Shown here piece after piece: positions 51,487 to 59,818 of a stretch of 64,000 nt of DNA; position 1 is the stretch's first letter, and each line of letters opens with the position of its first letter. A model generated the notes under the pieces. The model did no database searches, was not told where the DNA came from, and saw only the letters and a program-made list of their open reading frames with translations. The translations under genes were made by a program, and so were the position numbers. Source of the stretch: Pantoea sp. 18069 (GTDB lineage Bacteria > Pseudomonadota > Gammaproteobacteria > Burkholderiales > Burkholderiaceae_C); the NCBI RefSeq assembly GCF_902706035.1, contig NZ_CACSJA010000006.1, positions 1-64,000 of the forward strand, in the 5' to 3' direction.

Positions 51487-52338
51487 TCAGGCTTGGGCGA
51501 TCAGATCGAGCGCCCGGCGGTAGACCGGCTTGTCGACCATGACGCCTTCGACCTTGATCGCACCTTCGCCGCGCGCCAGCGCCGCTTCGAAGTCGGTGAC
51601 GATGCGTTGCGCCTGGGCCAGCGCCTCCGGGGACGGGGTATAGGCTTTGTTGACCGCATCGAGGAACTTGGGGTGCACGATCACGGCGCCGCGAAAACCC
51701 AGGGTGCGCGCACGTTCCAGCACTTGCCGGAACGCGTCGACGGAGCCCAGATCGGCAATCGAGGCGAGGAAGCCAATGGGCTGGATGCGCGCCGCGCGCG
51801 CCGCCGTGAGTACGGCCATGCTGGGGTAGAGCAGGGCGTCGGGCGTGGGCAGGCTGCCGCAGTCCAGCGAGTAGTCCTCGCTGCCCAGCATCATTCCCAT
51901 CGTTCGACTGGAAGCGGACGCGATCTCATGCAGCCGAGGCAATGCCTGGGCGCTTTCGATCTGCAGCAGGAAACGGATGTGCCTGGGGGGCAGGTCGCCG
52001 CGGTTCTCGAGATCGGTGACCATCTGGTCGATGATCTGAACGTCGCGCGGGTGTTCCACCTTGGGCAGCACCAGCAGATCGAGGCCCCGCACGACCGCGG
52101 CCTGAAGATCCACCACCGTGGTCAGCCAATCCCCGTTGATGCGCACCGCCGCGATCTTGTCGCTGGCTTTCACACGCGCGATCGATTCCGCAAGGCATTC
52201 GCGGGCCTGCGCGCGCAATGAAGGGTGGGTGCCGTCTTCGAGGTCGAGAATGACGGCGTCGCTGGTCTTGTCCAGCGCGCTTTGCAGCAGGCGCTCGTTG
52301 GCTGCGGGGACAAAGAGAAAGGAACGAATGATTTTCAT
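51487..52338 (-). CDS. HpcH/HpaI-family CoA-ester lyase (CitE-like)
   Basis: 283 residues of the TIM-barrel citrate-lyase-beta group. Seen: VILDLEDGTHPSLRAQARE (Mg and CoA loop), VRINGDWLTT, VLPKVEHPRD, and the metal Glu in LLQIESAQALPRLHEI, then MMLGSEDYSLDCG. Relatives cleave malyl-, citramalyl- or HMG-type CoA esters. It lies 4 bases after a family III CoA transferase, the usual activation partner, so the operon likely activates a hydroxy-dicarboxylate and splits it. The Bug gene follows 37 bases later. Confidence 0.9.
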   Translation of the reverse strand: MKIIRSFLFVPAANERLLQSALDKTSDAVILDLEDGTHPSLRAQARECLAESIARVKASDKIAAVRINGDWLTTVVDLQAAVVRGLDLLVLPKVEHPRDVQIIDQMVTDLENRGDLPPRHIRFLLQIESAQALPRLHEIASASSRTMGMMLGSEDYSLDCGSLPTPDALLYPSMAVLTAARAARIQPIGFLASIADLGSVDAFRQVLERARTLGFRGAVIVHPKFLDAVNKAYTPSPEALAQAQRIVTDFEAALARGEGAIKVEGVMVDKPVYRRALDLIAQA

Positions 52339-52342
52339 GGTG

Positions 52343-53563
52343 TCAGATTTGCTCCGTGGTCATCTGGGTCTGGCCCGGGGTGGGCGTCGCGGGCGTGGCG
52401 GCGAGCCATCTTTCGTTGTCCTGACCCAGCGTCGGCGCACCACGTGCAATCGTGGGGCGGCTGCCGTTGATCCGGTAGGGCGCGGCGTGCACCAACACCT
52501 TGCGGCCATCCGGCGCCTGCTGCTCGACCAGCAGGTTGCGCTCGAGGATGTAGGGGTGCGTCAGCAGGTCGGCGATGTCGCACACTGGGCCGGCGGTGAT
52601 ATCGCGCACGGCGAAGAAGTCCAGTGCCTCGGCGAGCGAAAGCTTGGTGAGGTGGCCCTGGATCAGCGCATCGAGCGCATCGATGTTCTTCAGCCGGGCT
52701 TCATGGGTCGCGAAACGCGGATCGGTCAGCCCCTGCGGATAGCCGATGCCATCGAACAGGCGCGCCAGCGTGCCCTCCATGCCGGCTGACAGCGCGACCC
52801 ACTTCTCGTCCTTGGTGCGATAGACATTGCGCGGAGCATGCGTGGGTGAGCGGCTGCCGGAGCGCGGCGTAGTCTTGCCGGTCAGCTGGTATTCGGCGGC
52901 CTGGGGGCCCAGAATGGAGAACAGCGGCTCGAAGAGCGACAGGTCGATCTCCTGGATCGTGGGTTGCTCGCGATTGCGCTGCCCATGCATCGCGGCGAGC
53001 GCCAGCGCGGCGCCATAGATGCCGGCGACCGAATCGGCCATCGCAAACGGCGGCAGCACGGGCGGCAGGTCTGCAAAGCCGTTCATTGCCGCAAAACCGC
53101 TCATGGCCTCGATCAATGAGCCGAAGCCGCCCTTGTTGGCAAAGCAGCCCGTCTGGCCCCAGCCGGAGATGCGCACCACCACCAGTTTGGGATTGAGGGC
53201 ATTGAGCATGTTCTTGTCCAGGCCCATGCGCTCGAGCGTTCCCGGCCTGAAGTTCTCCACGAGGATGTCGGCGTCGCTCAGCAGTCCGCGCAGCGCGTCC
53301 ATTCCTTCGGGCGTGCGCAGATTGAGTTCCACGCTGTGCTTGTTGCGGCTGTACGCCAGCCAGTAAGTGCTCATGCCGTCGCGCTGCCAGGCGCGCAACT
53401 CATCGCCCTTGCGCGGCGGCTCCACCTTGATCACGGTCGCGCCCAGATCGGCAAGCACATGGGTCAGCATGTTTCCGGAGACCAGCCGGGACAGATCGAT
53501 GACCTTCACGCGGTCCAGGGGTTTGACGGATTCGTCCTGCGATTCGAGATGCGGTTGTTCCAT
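52343..53563 (-). CDS. family III (CaiB/BaiF) CoA transferase
   Basis: 406 residues: LSRLVSGNMLTHVLADLGAT, VIKVEPPRKGDELRAW, NKHSVELNLRTPEGM, ENFRPGTLERMGLD, and MADSVAGIYGAALAL with the catalytic Asp position. First gene of a four-gene minus-strand operon, divergent from LysR at 53653. The next gene is a CitE-like lyase, so the product is probably a hydroxyacyl-CoA that is cleaved. Succinyl-CoA or acetyl-CoA as donor is not decidable. Confidence 0.91.
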   Translation of the reverse strand: MEQPHLESQDESVKPLDRVKVIDLSRLVSGNMLTHVLADLGATVIKVEPPRKGDELRAWQRDGMSTYWLAYSRNKHSVELNLRTPEGMDALRGLLSDADILVENFRPGTLERMGLDKNMLNALNPKLVVVRISGWGQTGCFANKGGFGSLIEAMSGFAAMNGFADLPPVLPPFAMADSVAGIYGAALALAAMHGQRNREQPTIQEIDLSLFEPLFSILGPQAAEYQLTGKTTPRSGSRSPTHAPRNVYRTKDEKWVALSAGMEGTLARLFDGIGYPQGLTDPRFATHEARLKNIDALDALIQGHLTKLSLAEALDFFAVRDITAGPVCDIADLLTHPYILERNLLVEQQAPDGRKVLVHAAPYRINGSRPTIARGAPTLGQDNERWLAATPATPTPGQTQMTTEQI

Positions 53564-53652
53564 TGATGACTCCTGATGCGTGAGTCTCGCCGGCCGCTAG
53601 ATATCTGTAAAATACATTGGAAATCTACTGACTATCAAATAAATCAATACCA

Positions 53653-54588
53653 ATGGAACTGCGGCAATTGCGTTATTTGATTGGGGTCTGCGAGGCGGGA
53701 GGGGTGCTGGCAGCTTCGCGCACGCTGCATGTGGCGCAGCCCGCGTTGAGCCAGAGCATCGCGGCGCTCGAGGATGAACTCGGGGTGCAGCTTTTTCTGC
53801 GGACCAATCGGGGCATGACGCTGACGCCCGAAGGCCGCACGCTGGTCGAGCACGCGCATGTCGTGCTGGCCGATGTCGAGCGCGCGCGGCACGCGGTGCA
53901 CTCGCTTTCCAGCGACATCGGGGGAGAGGTGGCACTCGGGCTGCCGACTACGGTGGCCTTGGTGGCCACGCTTCCCATCCTGCAGGCGACGCGCGCGCGT
54001 TTCCAGCATCTGAAGCTGAAGATCATCGAGAGCCATAGCGGTTTTCTCGGCGAGTGGCTGCAAGCCGGGCGGCTGGATCTGTCGGTGCTTTTTGTCTCAG
54101 GCAACGAGTCCGCATTCGAGTGCCGGCCGCTGCTGTCGGAAAAACTGGGCCTGGTCACGCTGGCGCATGACGCGCCGCGCGGCAAGGAGACATCGCTGTG
54201 CTCGCTGAGCGAGCTCCCGCTGCTGCTGCCGTCCAAGGAGCACGGGCTGCGCAGAATCATTGACCGTATCTGCGCGCAGCACGGTGTTCAGCTCAATGTC
54301 ATTGCCGAAGTCGACTCGCTGCCGAACATGAAGAAGGCGGTGTGCGCCGGCATGGGGGCGACCATTCTTTCGCCGGGCGCAGTGGCGGATGAAGTCAACG
54401 ACGGTACGCTTTCCATGACAACTATCTCCGACCCGCATATCTCTCGCCAGGTCGCATGTGCCACGTCGGTCACCCGGCCGGTGACGCCGGCGACCGCGGC
54501 AATGATCGCCATCGTCACCGAGCAGATCGAGGGCCTGGTGCACAGCGGGGCCTGGCCGGCGCAGTGGATTGCGCCCTCGGGGCGTTGA
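53653..54588 (+). CDS. LysR-family transcriptional regulator
   Basis: 311 residues. HTH: LRQLRYLIGVCEAGGVLAAS and HVAQPALSQSIAALEDELGV. Effector domain GGEVALGLPTTVALVATLPI, as in Nac/Cbl-like proteins linked to Bug operons. It is divergent from the CoA-transferase operon; the 89-base spacer is AT-rich but shows no clean inverted repeat. Likely activator of that operon. Confidence 0.9.
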   Translation: MELRQLRYLIGVCEAGGVLAASRTLHVAQPALSQSIAALEDELGVQLFLRTNRGMTLTPEGRTLVEHAHVVLADVERARHAVHSLSSDIGGEVALGLPTTVALVATLPILQATRARFQHLKLKIIESHSGFLGEWLQAGRLDLSVLFVSGNESAFECRPLLSEKLGLVTLAHDAPRGKETSLCSLSELPLLLPSKEHGLRRIIDRICAQHGVQLNVIAEVDSLPNMKKAVCAGMGATILSPGAVADEVNDGTLSMTTISDPHISRQVACATSVTRPVTPATAAMIAIVTEQIEGLVHSGAWPAQWIAPSGR

Positions 54589-54634
54589 AATCCGGCAGGC
54601 CGGGTGCGGTGTTCCAACGCCCATGCCACGGGCT

Positions 54635-55996
54635 TCAGCGTCCATGCAGTGCCGTCCATGCCGAGTACTCGGACGGTCGCAAGCCATAGCGCCCCAGCAC
54701 GCCCTCATGCAGCCGCCTCAACTCCGCGATCACCAAGGCCTGCACATCTGCGCGCTCTTGCTGGGGAACATGCTCTGTCACGCAGCGCTCAATGCGGGAC
54801 AGTGGGTCAAGCTGCGGGTGGGTGATGACGTCTCGCAGAGTCTGCTTGATGAAGTCACGCCAGGCCAGTCGCAGGGGGTCGGGCTCCGCCAGATCCTGCT
54901 TGATGGCCAGATACTCCTGCGTCGAGCGTTCGTAGGCCCAGACGTAAAGGTCGCGCAGCAGTTCGACGCGGGTCATTTCGTATACGCCGAGGGTGGCACG
55001 ACTGTATGCCGGCTCCGGCACATCCAGAAAGGTCAGCGGACACAGGTTGGCGCGAAACAGCGGCAGGTTCGCGGCCAGGCGGGAGGTGCGCTTGTTGATG
55101 TCGGCAAAAGGCTGCAGATAGGGCAAGTGCACCATCATGAAAAACGACTGCTCGAACGGATCTTGAATCCGGTTGGCCTTGCCCAGCAGTACATCCAGCG
55201 CGCCTTCGATCTGCTGCGGTGTGGACAGCGGACGGTAGACGCTTTGTCCGATATCGACGGCGTGCTGGCGAATGCGTCCTTCATCGGCGGGATTGGGCAG
55301 CAGGTTTTCCGCCAGCGCGCTGTGCAGGTTCATCAACGTGTAGCGGTTGAATTCGGCACTGTCGACGTTCTCGACCAGCAGCTCGATCGCCGTCTTGTGG
55401 TTCAGGATCATCTGCGTCTCGATGGCCGCCTTGCCCCGTGCTGCCTTGCCATGCTCTATGAGTTCACGGGTGTCGAGCCGGGAGTAGGTATTGCCCTCCA
55501 GGTGGCTCGATGCCCATGACAGATCAATCAGCAAGCGGTCCAGAATGGCGCGGCTGTAAGTGCCTGCAGGTGCGCCCACATCAGCGGTTCTGCCCATCTT
55601 GTGCAGTTGGCGGCGCAGCGGCTCGGACAGATACCAGGTTTCATTCGGGCTGTAGGCATCGAGAAAGTCACGCTGATAGCCCACGGGCTTGCGCGCCGGC
55701 ACGGGTTGATCGATGTAGGCAAGAATGTCCTGGCTGTCGGCAGACAGGGGAATAAAGGGAGGGAAGCCATCGGCTTTGCCGGCCTGCGTGTCCCTGCCGA
55801 TGGGGGGGGGCGCTCCAAAATAACGCCGTGCTCGGCCCTCACCCTGCGCAGTCACCTGGCCGCTCTCGATCAGCTTGGCGATCAGACGTTGGGCCGTCCT
55901 CCTGGGAATTTCAGGGTGCCTGGTCAAGAGCTCCGCCAGCGTCAGACCGCTGCCGGAAGCCCGTATGCTGTTCAGCAAGTCATTGGTAGAAGACAT
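54635..55996 (-). CDS. class II Fic-domain protein with altered Fic motif
   Basis: 453 residues. Residues 1-60 form a winged helix (LAELLTRHPEIPRRTAQRLI). An autoinhibitory helix SSHLEG lies at 163-168, before the Fic core as in class II. The Fic motif at 295-306 reads QPFADINKRTSR: the catalytic His of HPFxxGNGRxxR is Gln and the second Gly is lost, while Asn and the final Arg remain. Fic enzymes AMPylate or otherwise modify proteins; this variant may not transfer AMP by the usual route. The DNA-binding part and the repeats at 56004-56088 suggest that it represses its own promoter. Confidence 0.88.
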   Translation of the reverse strand: MSSTNDLLNSIRASGSGLTLAELLTRHPEIPRRTAQRLIAKLIESGQVTAQGEGRARRYFGAPPPIGRDTQAGKADGFPPFIPLSADSQDILAYIDQPVPARKPVGYQRDFLDAYSPNETWYLSEPLRRQLHKMGRTADVGAPAGTYSRAILDRLLIDLSWASSHLEGNTYSRLDTRELIEHGKAARGKAAIETQMILNHKTAIELLVENVDSAEFNRYTLMNLHSALAENLLPNPADEGRIRQHAVDIGQSVYRPLSTPQQIEGALDVLLGKANRIQDPFEQSFFMMVHLPYLQPFADINKRTSRLAANLPLFRANLCPLTFLDVPEPAYSRATLGVYEMTRVELLRDLYVWAYERSTQEYLAIKQDLAEPDPLRLAWRDFIKQTLRDVITHPQLDPLSRIERCVTEHVPQQERADVQALVIAELRRLHEGVLGRYGLRPSEYSAWTALHGR

Positions 55997-56003
55997 GGCA
56001 GTG

Positions 56004-56088
56004 TGGCGCTGTTTACCAAAAATGTGGCGTGGTTTTGGCGCAGTTTATCAAACTGCGCCATTTGCCGGCACAATATGGCGCAGTTTAT
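56004..56088. promoter_or_regulatory. operator array upstream of the Fic gene
   Basis: TGGCGCAGTTT (56036-56046) and its exact complement AAACTGCGCCA (56050-56060) form a perfect inverted repeat. Another direct copy TGGCGCAGTTTAT is at 56076-56088, 40 bases on, and a variant TGGCGCTGTTTA at 56004-56015. The array covers the likely promoter and is probably bound by the winged helix of the Fic protein itself. The rest of 55997-56302 shows no gene. Confidence 0.7.
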
Positions 56089-56302
56089 GGCGACCCGTGG
56101 CAAAGGCATGCCGGTGCGTACCAGGGGCGGGTAACGGGAGATCGGGACAGCCGTACCCCCCATCACATGATCGGCGGTGGAATCGGCTACTCGCTCAATA
56201 AAGTTAACGCATATGCCCTCGGGGGCCGGTGGCAATACGGTCTCAAGCGGCCCCTCGTGGGGTCAAAGGTGCAGCCGGGAGCCTGCGAGGTTTGCCGTGT
56301 TG

Positions 56303-56641
56303 CTACGTTCGGTGAGCTGTTGCCGCCATCTGTGCGAGGAATGGGCCTTCCTGGGGCTGCGTACGTTCAATGAGAAAGTCCTCGCGGTTCTTGCCGGCGA
56401 TCCACGCGGGCGGCTTGCCTCGACCGGTCCAGGTCGCTCCCGTTTTCTCGTCCAGGTACTTGGCTGTCACTGTCATTGCGACTGGCTTCCAGGGAAACAC
56501 CTGTTGGGCGGTGAAGCCAAACTCGTTCACCAGCTCAAGTACCTTCTTCAATGCTTCCTGGGACGCCTCTTTGCGGGCTGCTGCAATCCTGGCATCGAGC
56601 TGCGCTTGTTCGGCCAGGAGTTCCTTCAGTGTCTTCGTCAT
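56303..56641 (-). CDS. H-NS-type nucleoid protein
   Basis: 112 residues. An N-terminal coiled coil (TLKELLAEQAQLDARIAAAR, then KEASQEALKKVLELVNEF) for oligomerisation is followed by the short H-NS C-terminal domain: KYLDEKTGATWTGRGKPPAW with the AT-hook-like GRGKPPAW. Betaproteobacteria have many such copies, often silencing foreign DNA, which fits this mobile-element-rich region. Start ATG 56641. No operon partner. Confidence 0.9.
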   Translation of the reverse strand: MTKTLKELLAEQAQLDARIAAARKEASQEALKKVLELVNEFGFTAQQVFPWKPVAMTVTAKYLDEKTGATWTGRGKPPAWIAGKNREDFLIERTQPQEGPFLAQMAATAHRT

Positions 56642-56860
56642 TTATGCGTTTCGATCATGTCGTGCGGAACAGCCACACGTTGCCGAGATTATCTTGGTTT
56701 TTGGTGGGGCACAGGTTCAGTGATTGGGAGCACCGTTCACTGTGGCAGCTCCTTGTGTCCGGTGATGGCGCCTGATGCCGCTGGCGCACGCTCAACCGGT
56801 GCAGGCCTGGTCACGGCGCAGGCCATTGGCGGCCATGAATTGCGGGTATTCTCGCGGCCT

Positions 56861-57742
56861 ATGCTCTTCGATACCCGCACCATGCGTTACCTGCTCGCCG
56901 TGGCCGACCTGGGCAGCATGACCGCCGCTGCCGCGCATTTGGGTGTGGCGCAACCGGCGTTGAGCCAGGCGCTGCGGCGCGTGGAGCAAGCGCTCGGCGT
57001 GCGCCTGTTCGAGCGTTCACGCCGCGGCGCGGTGCTCAACAGCACGGGCCTGGCAGTGATCGACGACGTGCGCGCAAGCATGGCGCTCGCAGAGTGCGCG
57101 GAGCGCAATGCCAGAGCCATCGCGGACGGCAAGACGGGACGGCTGCACATCGGCTTTGTCACCCATGCGGTGTACGACGTACTGCCTACGGCGCTCAAGC
57201 TGCTGCACGCGCAGTTTTCCGGCACGCAGGTGGTCCTGTCTGAAATGGGCAATGCCGATCTGATGCAGGCCCTCACCGAAGGCCGCATCGATCTGGCCAT
57301 GCTGCACACGCCGGTGGCCTTGCAGGGCCGTGTGCGTCAAAAGCTGGTGCGACGCGACCCGCTGGTGGCGGTTCTTCCCGCCAACTACCCGCTGCCTGCC
57401 GATGGCCGAGCCGCGTTGGCCGACCTGGAGCGGCTGGGACTGGTGTGGTTTCCCGAAGCGCAGCTGCCCACGCTGCGCGCGGGCATTGCGGGTGCGTTCT
57501 CGCGCGCCGGGCTGGCGATGCGCGTGGTGCAGGAGGCCAACCGCTCGCTCACGGTGCTGTCATGCGTGGCCGCGGGCGTTGGCGCATCGCTGCTGCCGCA
57601 ATCGGCCGAAGTGCTGCAGCACCGGGGCGTGCGCTTTGCGCCGTTGTGCGACGGCGAGCGGCTGCCGTACTTCGAGCTGAGCGTGCTGTGGCAGGCGTCA
57701 GGCAGGGCCACCATCGCGGGCCAGCTGGCCGATCTGCTTTAG
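56861..57742 (+). CDS. LysR-family transcriptional regulator
   Basis: 293 residues. HTH: MRYLLAVADLGSMTAAAAHL and VAQPALSQALRRVEQALGVR. Effector with GRLHIGFVTHAVYDVLPTAL. The start is ATG 56861 (ATG 56882 also fits). Unlike most here it is convergent with the Bug gene at 58007. Its TAG stop overlaps the left end of a 265-bp element. Before that insertion the stop would have overlapped the Bug stop by two bases. Confidence 0.9.
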   Translation: MLFDTRTMRYLLAVADLGSMTAAAAHLGVAQPALSQALRRVEQALGVRLFERSRRGAVLNSTGLAVIDDVRASMALAECAERNARAIADGKTGRLHIGFVTHAVYDVLPTALKLLHAQFSGTQVVLSEMGNADLMQALTEGRIDLAMLHTPVALQGRVRQKLVRRDPLVAVLPANYPLPADGRAALADLERLGLVWFPEAQLPTLRAGIAGAFSRAGLAMRVVQEANRSLTVLSCVAAGVGASLLPQSAEVLQHRGVRFAPLCDGERLPYFELSVLWQASGRATIAGQLADLL

Positions 57743-58006
57743 AACATGTTTACGATCTCTTCGCGCCGCGACAGAGCCTGGGCGGGATGGGATGCTAGGC
57801 GCAGTACCGCAGCAATAGCCCCGCTATTGCGAGGATCTGCAACGACGCAGACCGCCCGCCAAGGCACTGTCCCGAAGGGTTGGGACGAAATCGGGCGATT
57901 TCTTCGCGCTGCAGCTTGCTTGCACCCCGGTGCAAGCTGCGCCGCAGCGCTTCGAACTCATCCCGATTGCGTCCCAACGCGACGCGTTGAGATCGTGAAC
58001 ACGTTC
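57742..58006 (+). mobile_element. 265-bp structured MITE-like element, copy 2
   Basis: Same length and ends as 15131-15395, but inverted: GAACATGTTTACGATCTC at the left, GAGATCGTGAACACGTTC at the right, flanked by TTA on both sides (57739-57741 and 58007-58009). The inner stems are kept, including GCAATAGC/GCTATTGC and GCTTGCACC/GGTGCAAGC, with single changes in the loops. It sits exactly at the stop codons of the two convergent neighbours and harms neither. Confidence 0.82.
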
Positions 58007-58972
58007 TTAGTCCAGCGAAATGCTCGCCTGCTTGCCCAGCGCTGTCCAGCGGCTGATTTCGGCGCGGCGGAACTGATCGAGCTCCTTCGGGCTGGAGCCG
58101 ATCACCTCGGCACCCAGCGACATCAGCCGGGCCTTGACCTCGCGGTCGTTCAGTGCGGCAGACACGTCCTTGCTGATCTTTTCCACGAGGGCGGCGGGCG
58201 TGCCCGCAGGAGCGAACAAGCCATTCCACTCGTACACATCCACGCCAGCTACCCCGGCCTCGGTGAAGGTGGGCGTATTGGGCAGCACGGGGGAGCTGTG
58301 CCGGCCTGCCACGGCCAGGGGCCGCAGCTTGCCGCTCTGGATGAAGGGCAGGGACGAAGCCAGGCTGGCGAAGAACACGGGCACGTTGCCGCCCATCACG
58401 TCCACCATGGCCGGGCCGCCTCCGCGGTAGGCCACGTGGGTCATTCTGGCGCCGGTCTTGATGGCGAACAACTCGGCGGCCAGGTGCTGCGCCGAGCCGT
58501 TGCCCGACGATGCGTAGTCCAGTTTGCCGGGGTGGGCCGTGGTGTAGGCGATGAGCTCCTGGACCGATTGCGCGGGGAAAGCAGGATTGACCACCAGCAC
58601 GCTGGGCACTTTGACGAGCAGCGACACGGGCGCGAAAGCCGTCAGCGTGTCGAACGGCATGCGCTTCTTGAGCGCCGGGTTCTGTGCATGGTTGGATGCA
58701 TCCACCATCAGCGTGTAGCCGTCGGCCGGCGATGTCAGCACGGCTTGGGCGCCAATGATGCCGCCGCCGCCCGCACGGTTGTCCACCACGACGGGCTGGC
58801 CCCAGATCTGGGAAAGCTTGGTGCCCAGAATGCGCGCTGCCACATCCACGGTGCCGCCGGGCGGGTAGGTCACGACCAGGCGCACGGGCTTGCTGGGAAA
58901 AACCGTCTGGGCTTGCACGGTGGGGGCCAGCGCCAGGGCGGCGAGGGCGAAGGCTATGGAACGTCGTTGCAT
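58007..58972 (-). CDS. Bug-family TTT solute-binding protein
   Basis: 321 residues. Signal: RRSIAFALAALALAPTVQAQ. Motifs: LVVTYPPGGTVDVAARIL, VVDNRAGGGGIIG, SPADGYTLM, DYASSGNGSAQHLA, VAYRGGGPAMVDVMGG. Its TAA stop lies in the TTA flank of the 265-bp element. Second gene after the LigI-like amidohydrolase (21 bases), read in the same direction. Confidence 0.92.
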   Translation of the reverse strand: MQRRSIAFALAALALAPTVQAQTVFPSKPVRLVVTYPPGGTVDVAARILGTKLSQIWGQPVVVDNRAGGGGIIGAQAVLTSPADGYTLMVDASNHAQNPALKKRMPFDTLTAFAPVSLLVKVPSVLVVNPAFPAQSVQELIAYTTAHPGKLDYASSGNGSAQHLAAELFAIKTGARMTHVAYRGGGPAMVDVMGGNVPVFFASLASSLPFIQSGKLRPLAVAGRHSSPVLPNTPTFTEAGVAGVDVYEWNGLFAPAGTPAALVEKISKDVSAALNDREVKARLMSLGAEVIGSSPKELDQFRRAEISRWTALGKQASISLD

Positions 58973-58993
58973 GTTGTCTCCTGCTGGTTTGAA

Positions 58994-59818
58994 TTAATGG
59001 GGGATATTGAACAGTTCGGCCGCCGTGGTGCCCAGAATCTGGCGACGCTGGGCCGCATCCGGCACCCAGTCGGCCAGGGCGGCCAGGCTGGGGCCATAGG
59101 TGGCCAGGTGCTGGTGCTGCGTGTGCGGCCAGTCGCTACCCCATACCAGGCGCTGTGGACCAAAGGCGGCCAGCAACTGGCGTGCGCATTCGCGGGCGGC
59201 GGCCGCGTCGCGCGCACTCTGGTGATGGGCGTTGCGGTAGGCGGCGGACAGTTTGACCCAGACCCGCCCTGAATCCGCATGGCGCAGTAGCGCGGCAAAG
59301 CCGGGGTCGGTGCTGGCCTGGTCAGGGTCGGGCCGACCGAAATGGTCGATGACCACGCGGCAGCCCGCCGGCGCGGCGGCCTCGATGAGGGGCGAAAGAT
59401 CGGCGGCCTGGCGATGCAGCTCCAGGTGCCAGTCGAGTGCCCGGATGCGCGCGAGAAATGCCTGCCATAGGGGCCGCGTGAGATCGGGCAGAGGCTGGCC
59501 CACCAGGTTCAGGCGCACGCCCACCACGCCGGCGGCGGCCAGCGCGGCGAGTTCCTGCTCCGTGGCCGCAGGTTCGAGCATCACCACGCCGCGCAGGCGC
59601 CGGGGGTGCTGGCGCAAAACGCTCAGCAGGTAGCTGTTGTCGAGGCCCAGAAAGCTGGGCTGCACCAGCACACCATGGGTGCAGCCGTGCGTGTCGAGCA
59701 GGTCCAGGTATTCGCCGGGCGTGGCATCGAAGTCGGGCGCGTAGCGGCGTGCAGCTGCCAGCGGCATCTGGCGCAGAAAGACATGTGCGTGGGTGTCCAC
59801 CCGGAGAGGTGCAGTCAT
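58994..59818 (-). CDS. PF04909 amidohydrolase (LigI-like lactonase type)
   Basis: 274 residues: HxH in VDTHAHVFLRQMPLAAARRY, DHFGRPDPDQAS, WGSDWPHTQHQH. YAPDFDATPGEYLDLLD is a lead typical of the 2-pyrone-dicarboxylate group. Start ATG 59818, with GAGGTG upstream. It precedes its Bug gene by 21 bases. Third LigI-like paralogue in the window; the substrate, likely a lactone, is not known. Confidence 0.87.
   Translation of the reverse strand: MTAPLRVDTHAHVFLRQMPLAAARRYAPDFDATPGEYLDLLDTHGCTHGVLVQPSFLGLDNSYLLSVLRQHPRRLRGVVMLEPAATEQELAALAAAGVVGVRLNLVGQPLPDLTRPLWQAFLARIRALDWHLELHRQAADLSPLIEAAAPAGCRVVIDHFGRPDPDQASTDPGFAALLRHADSGRVWVKLSAAYRNAHHQSARDAAAARECARQLLAAFGPQRLVWGSDWPHTQHQHLATYGPSLAALADWVPDAAQRRQILGTTAAELFNIPH

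Noticed and set aside
57746..59272. A long plus-strand frame starting in the 265-bp element and running through the Bug and amidohydrolase genes
   Set aside because: Its second part is antisense to two well-supported genes and has no family resemblance; the first part is inverted-repeat DNA.
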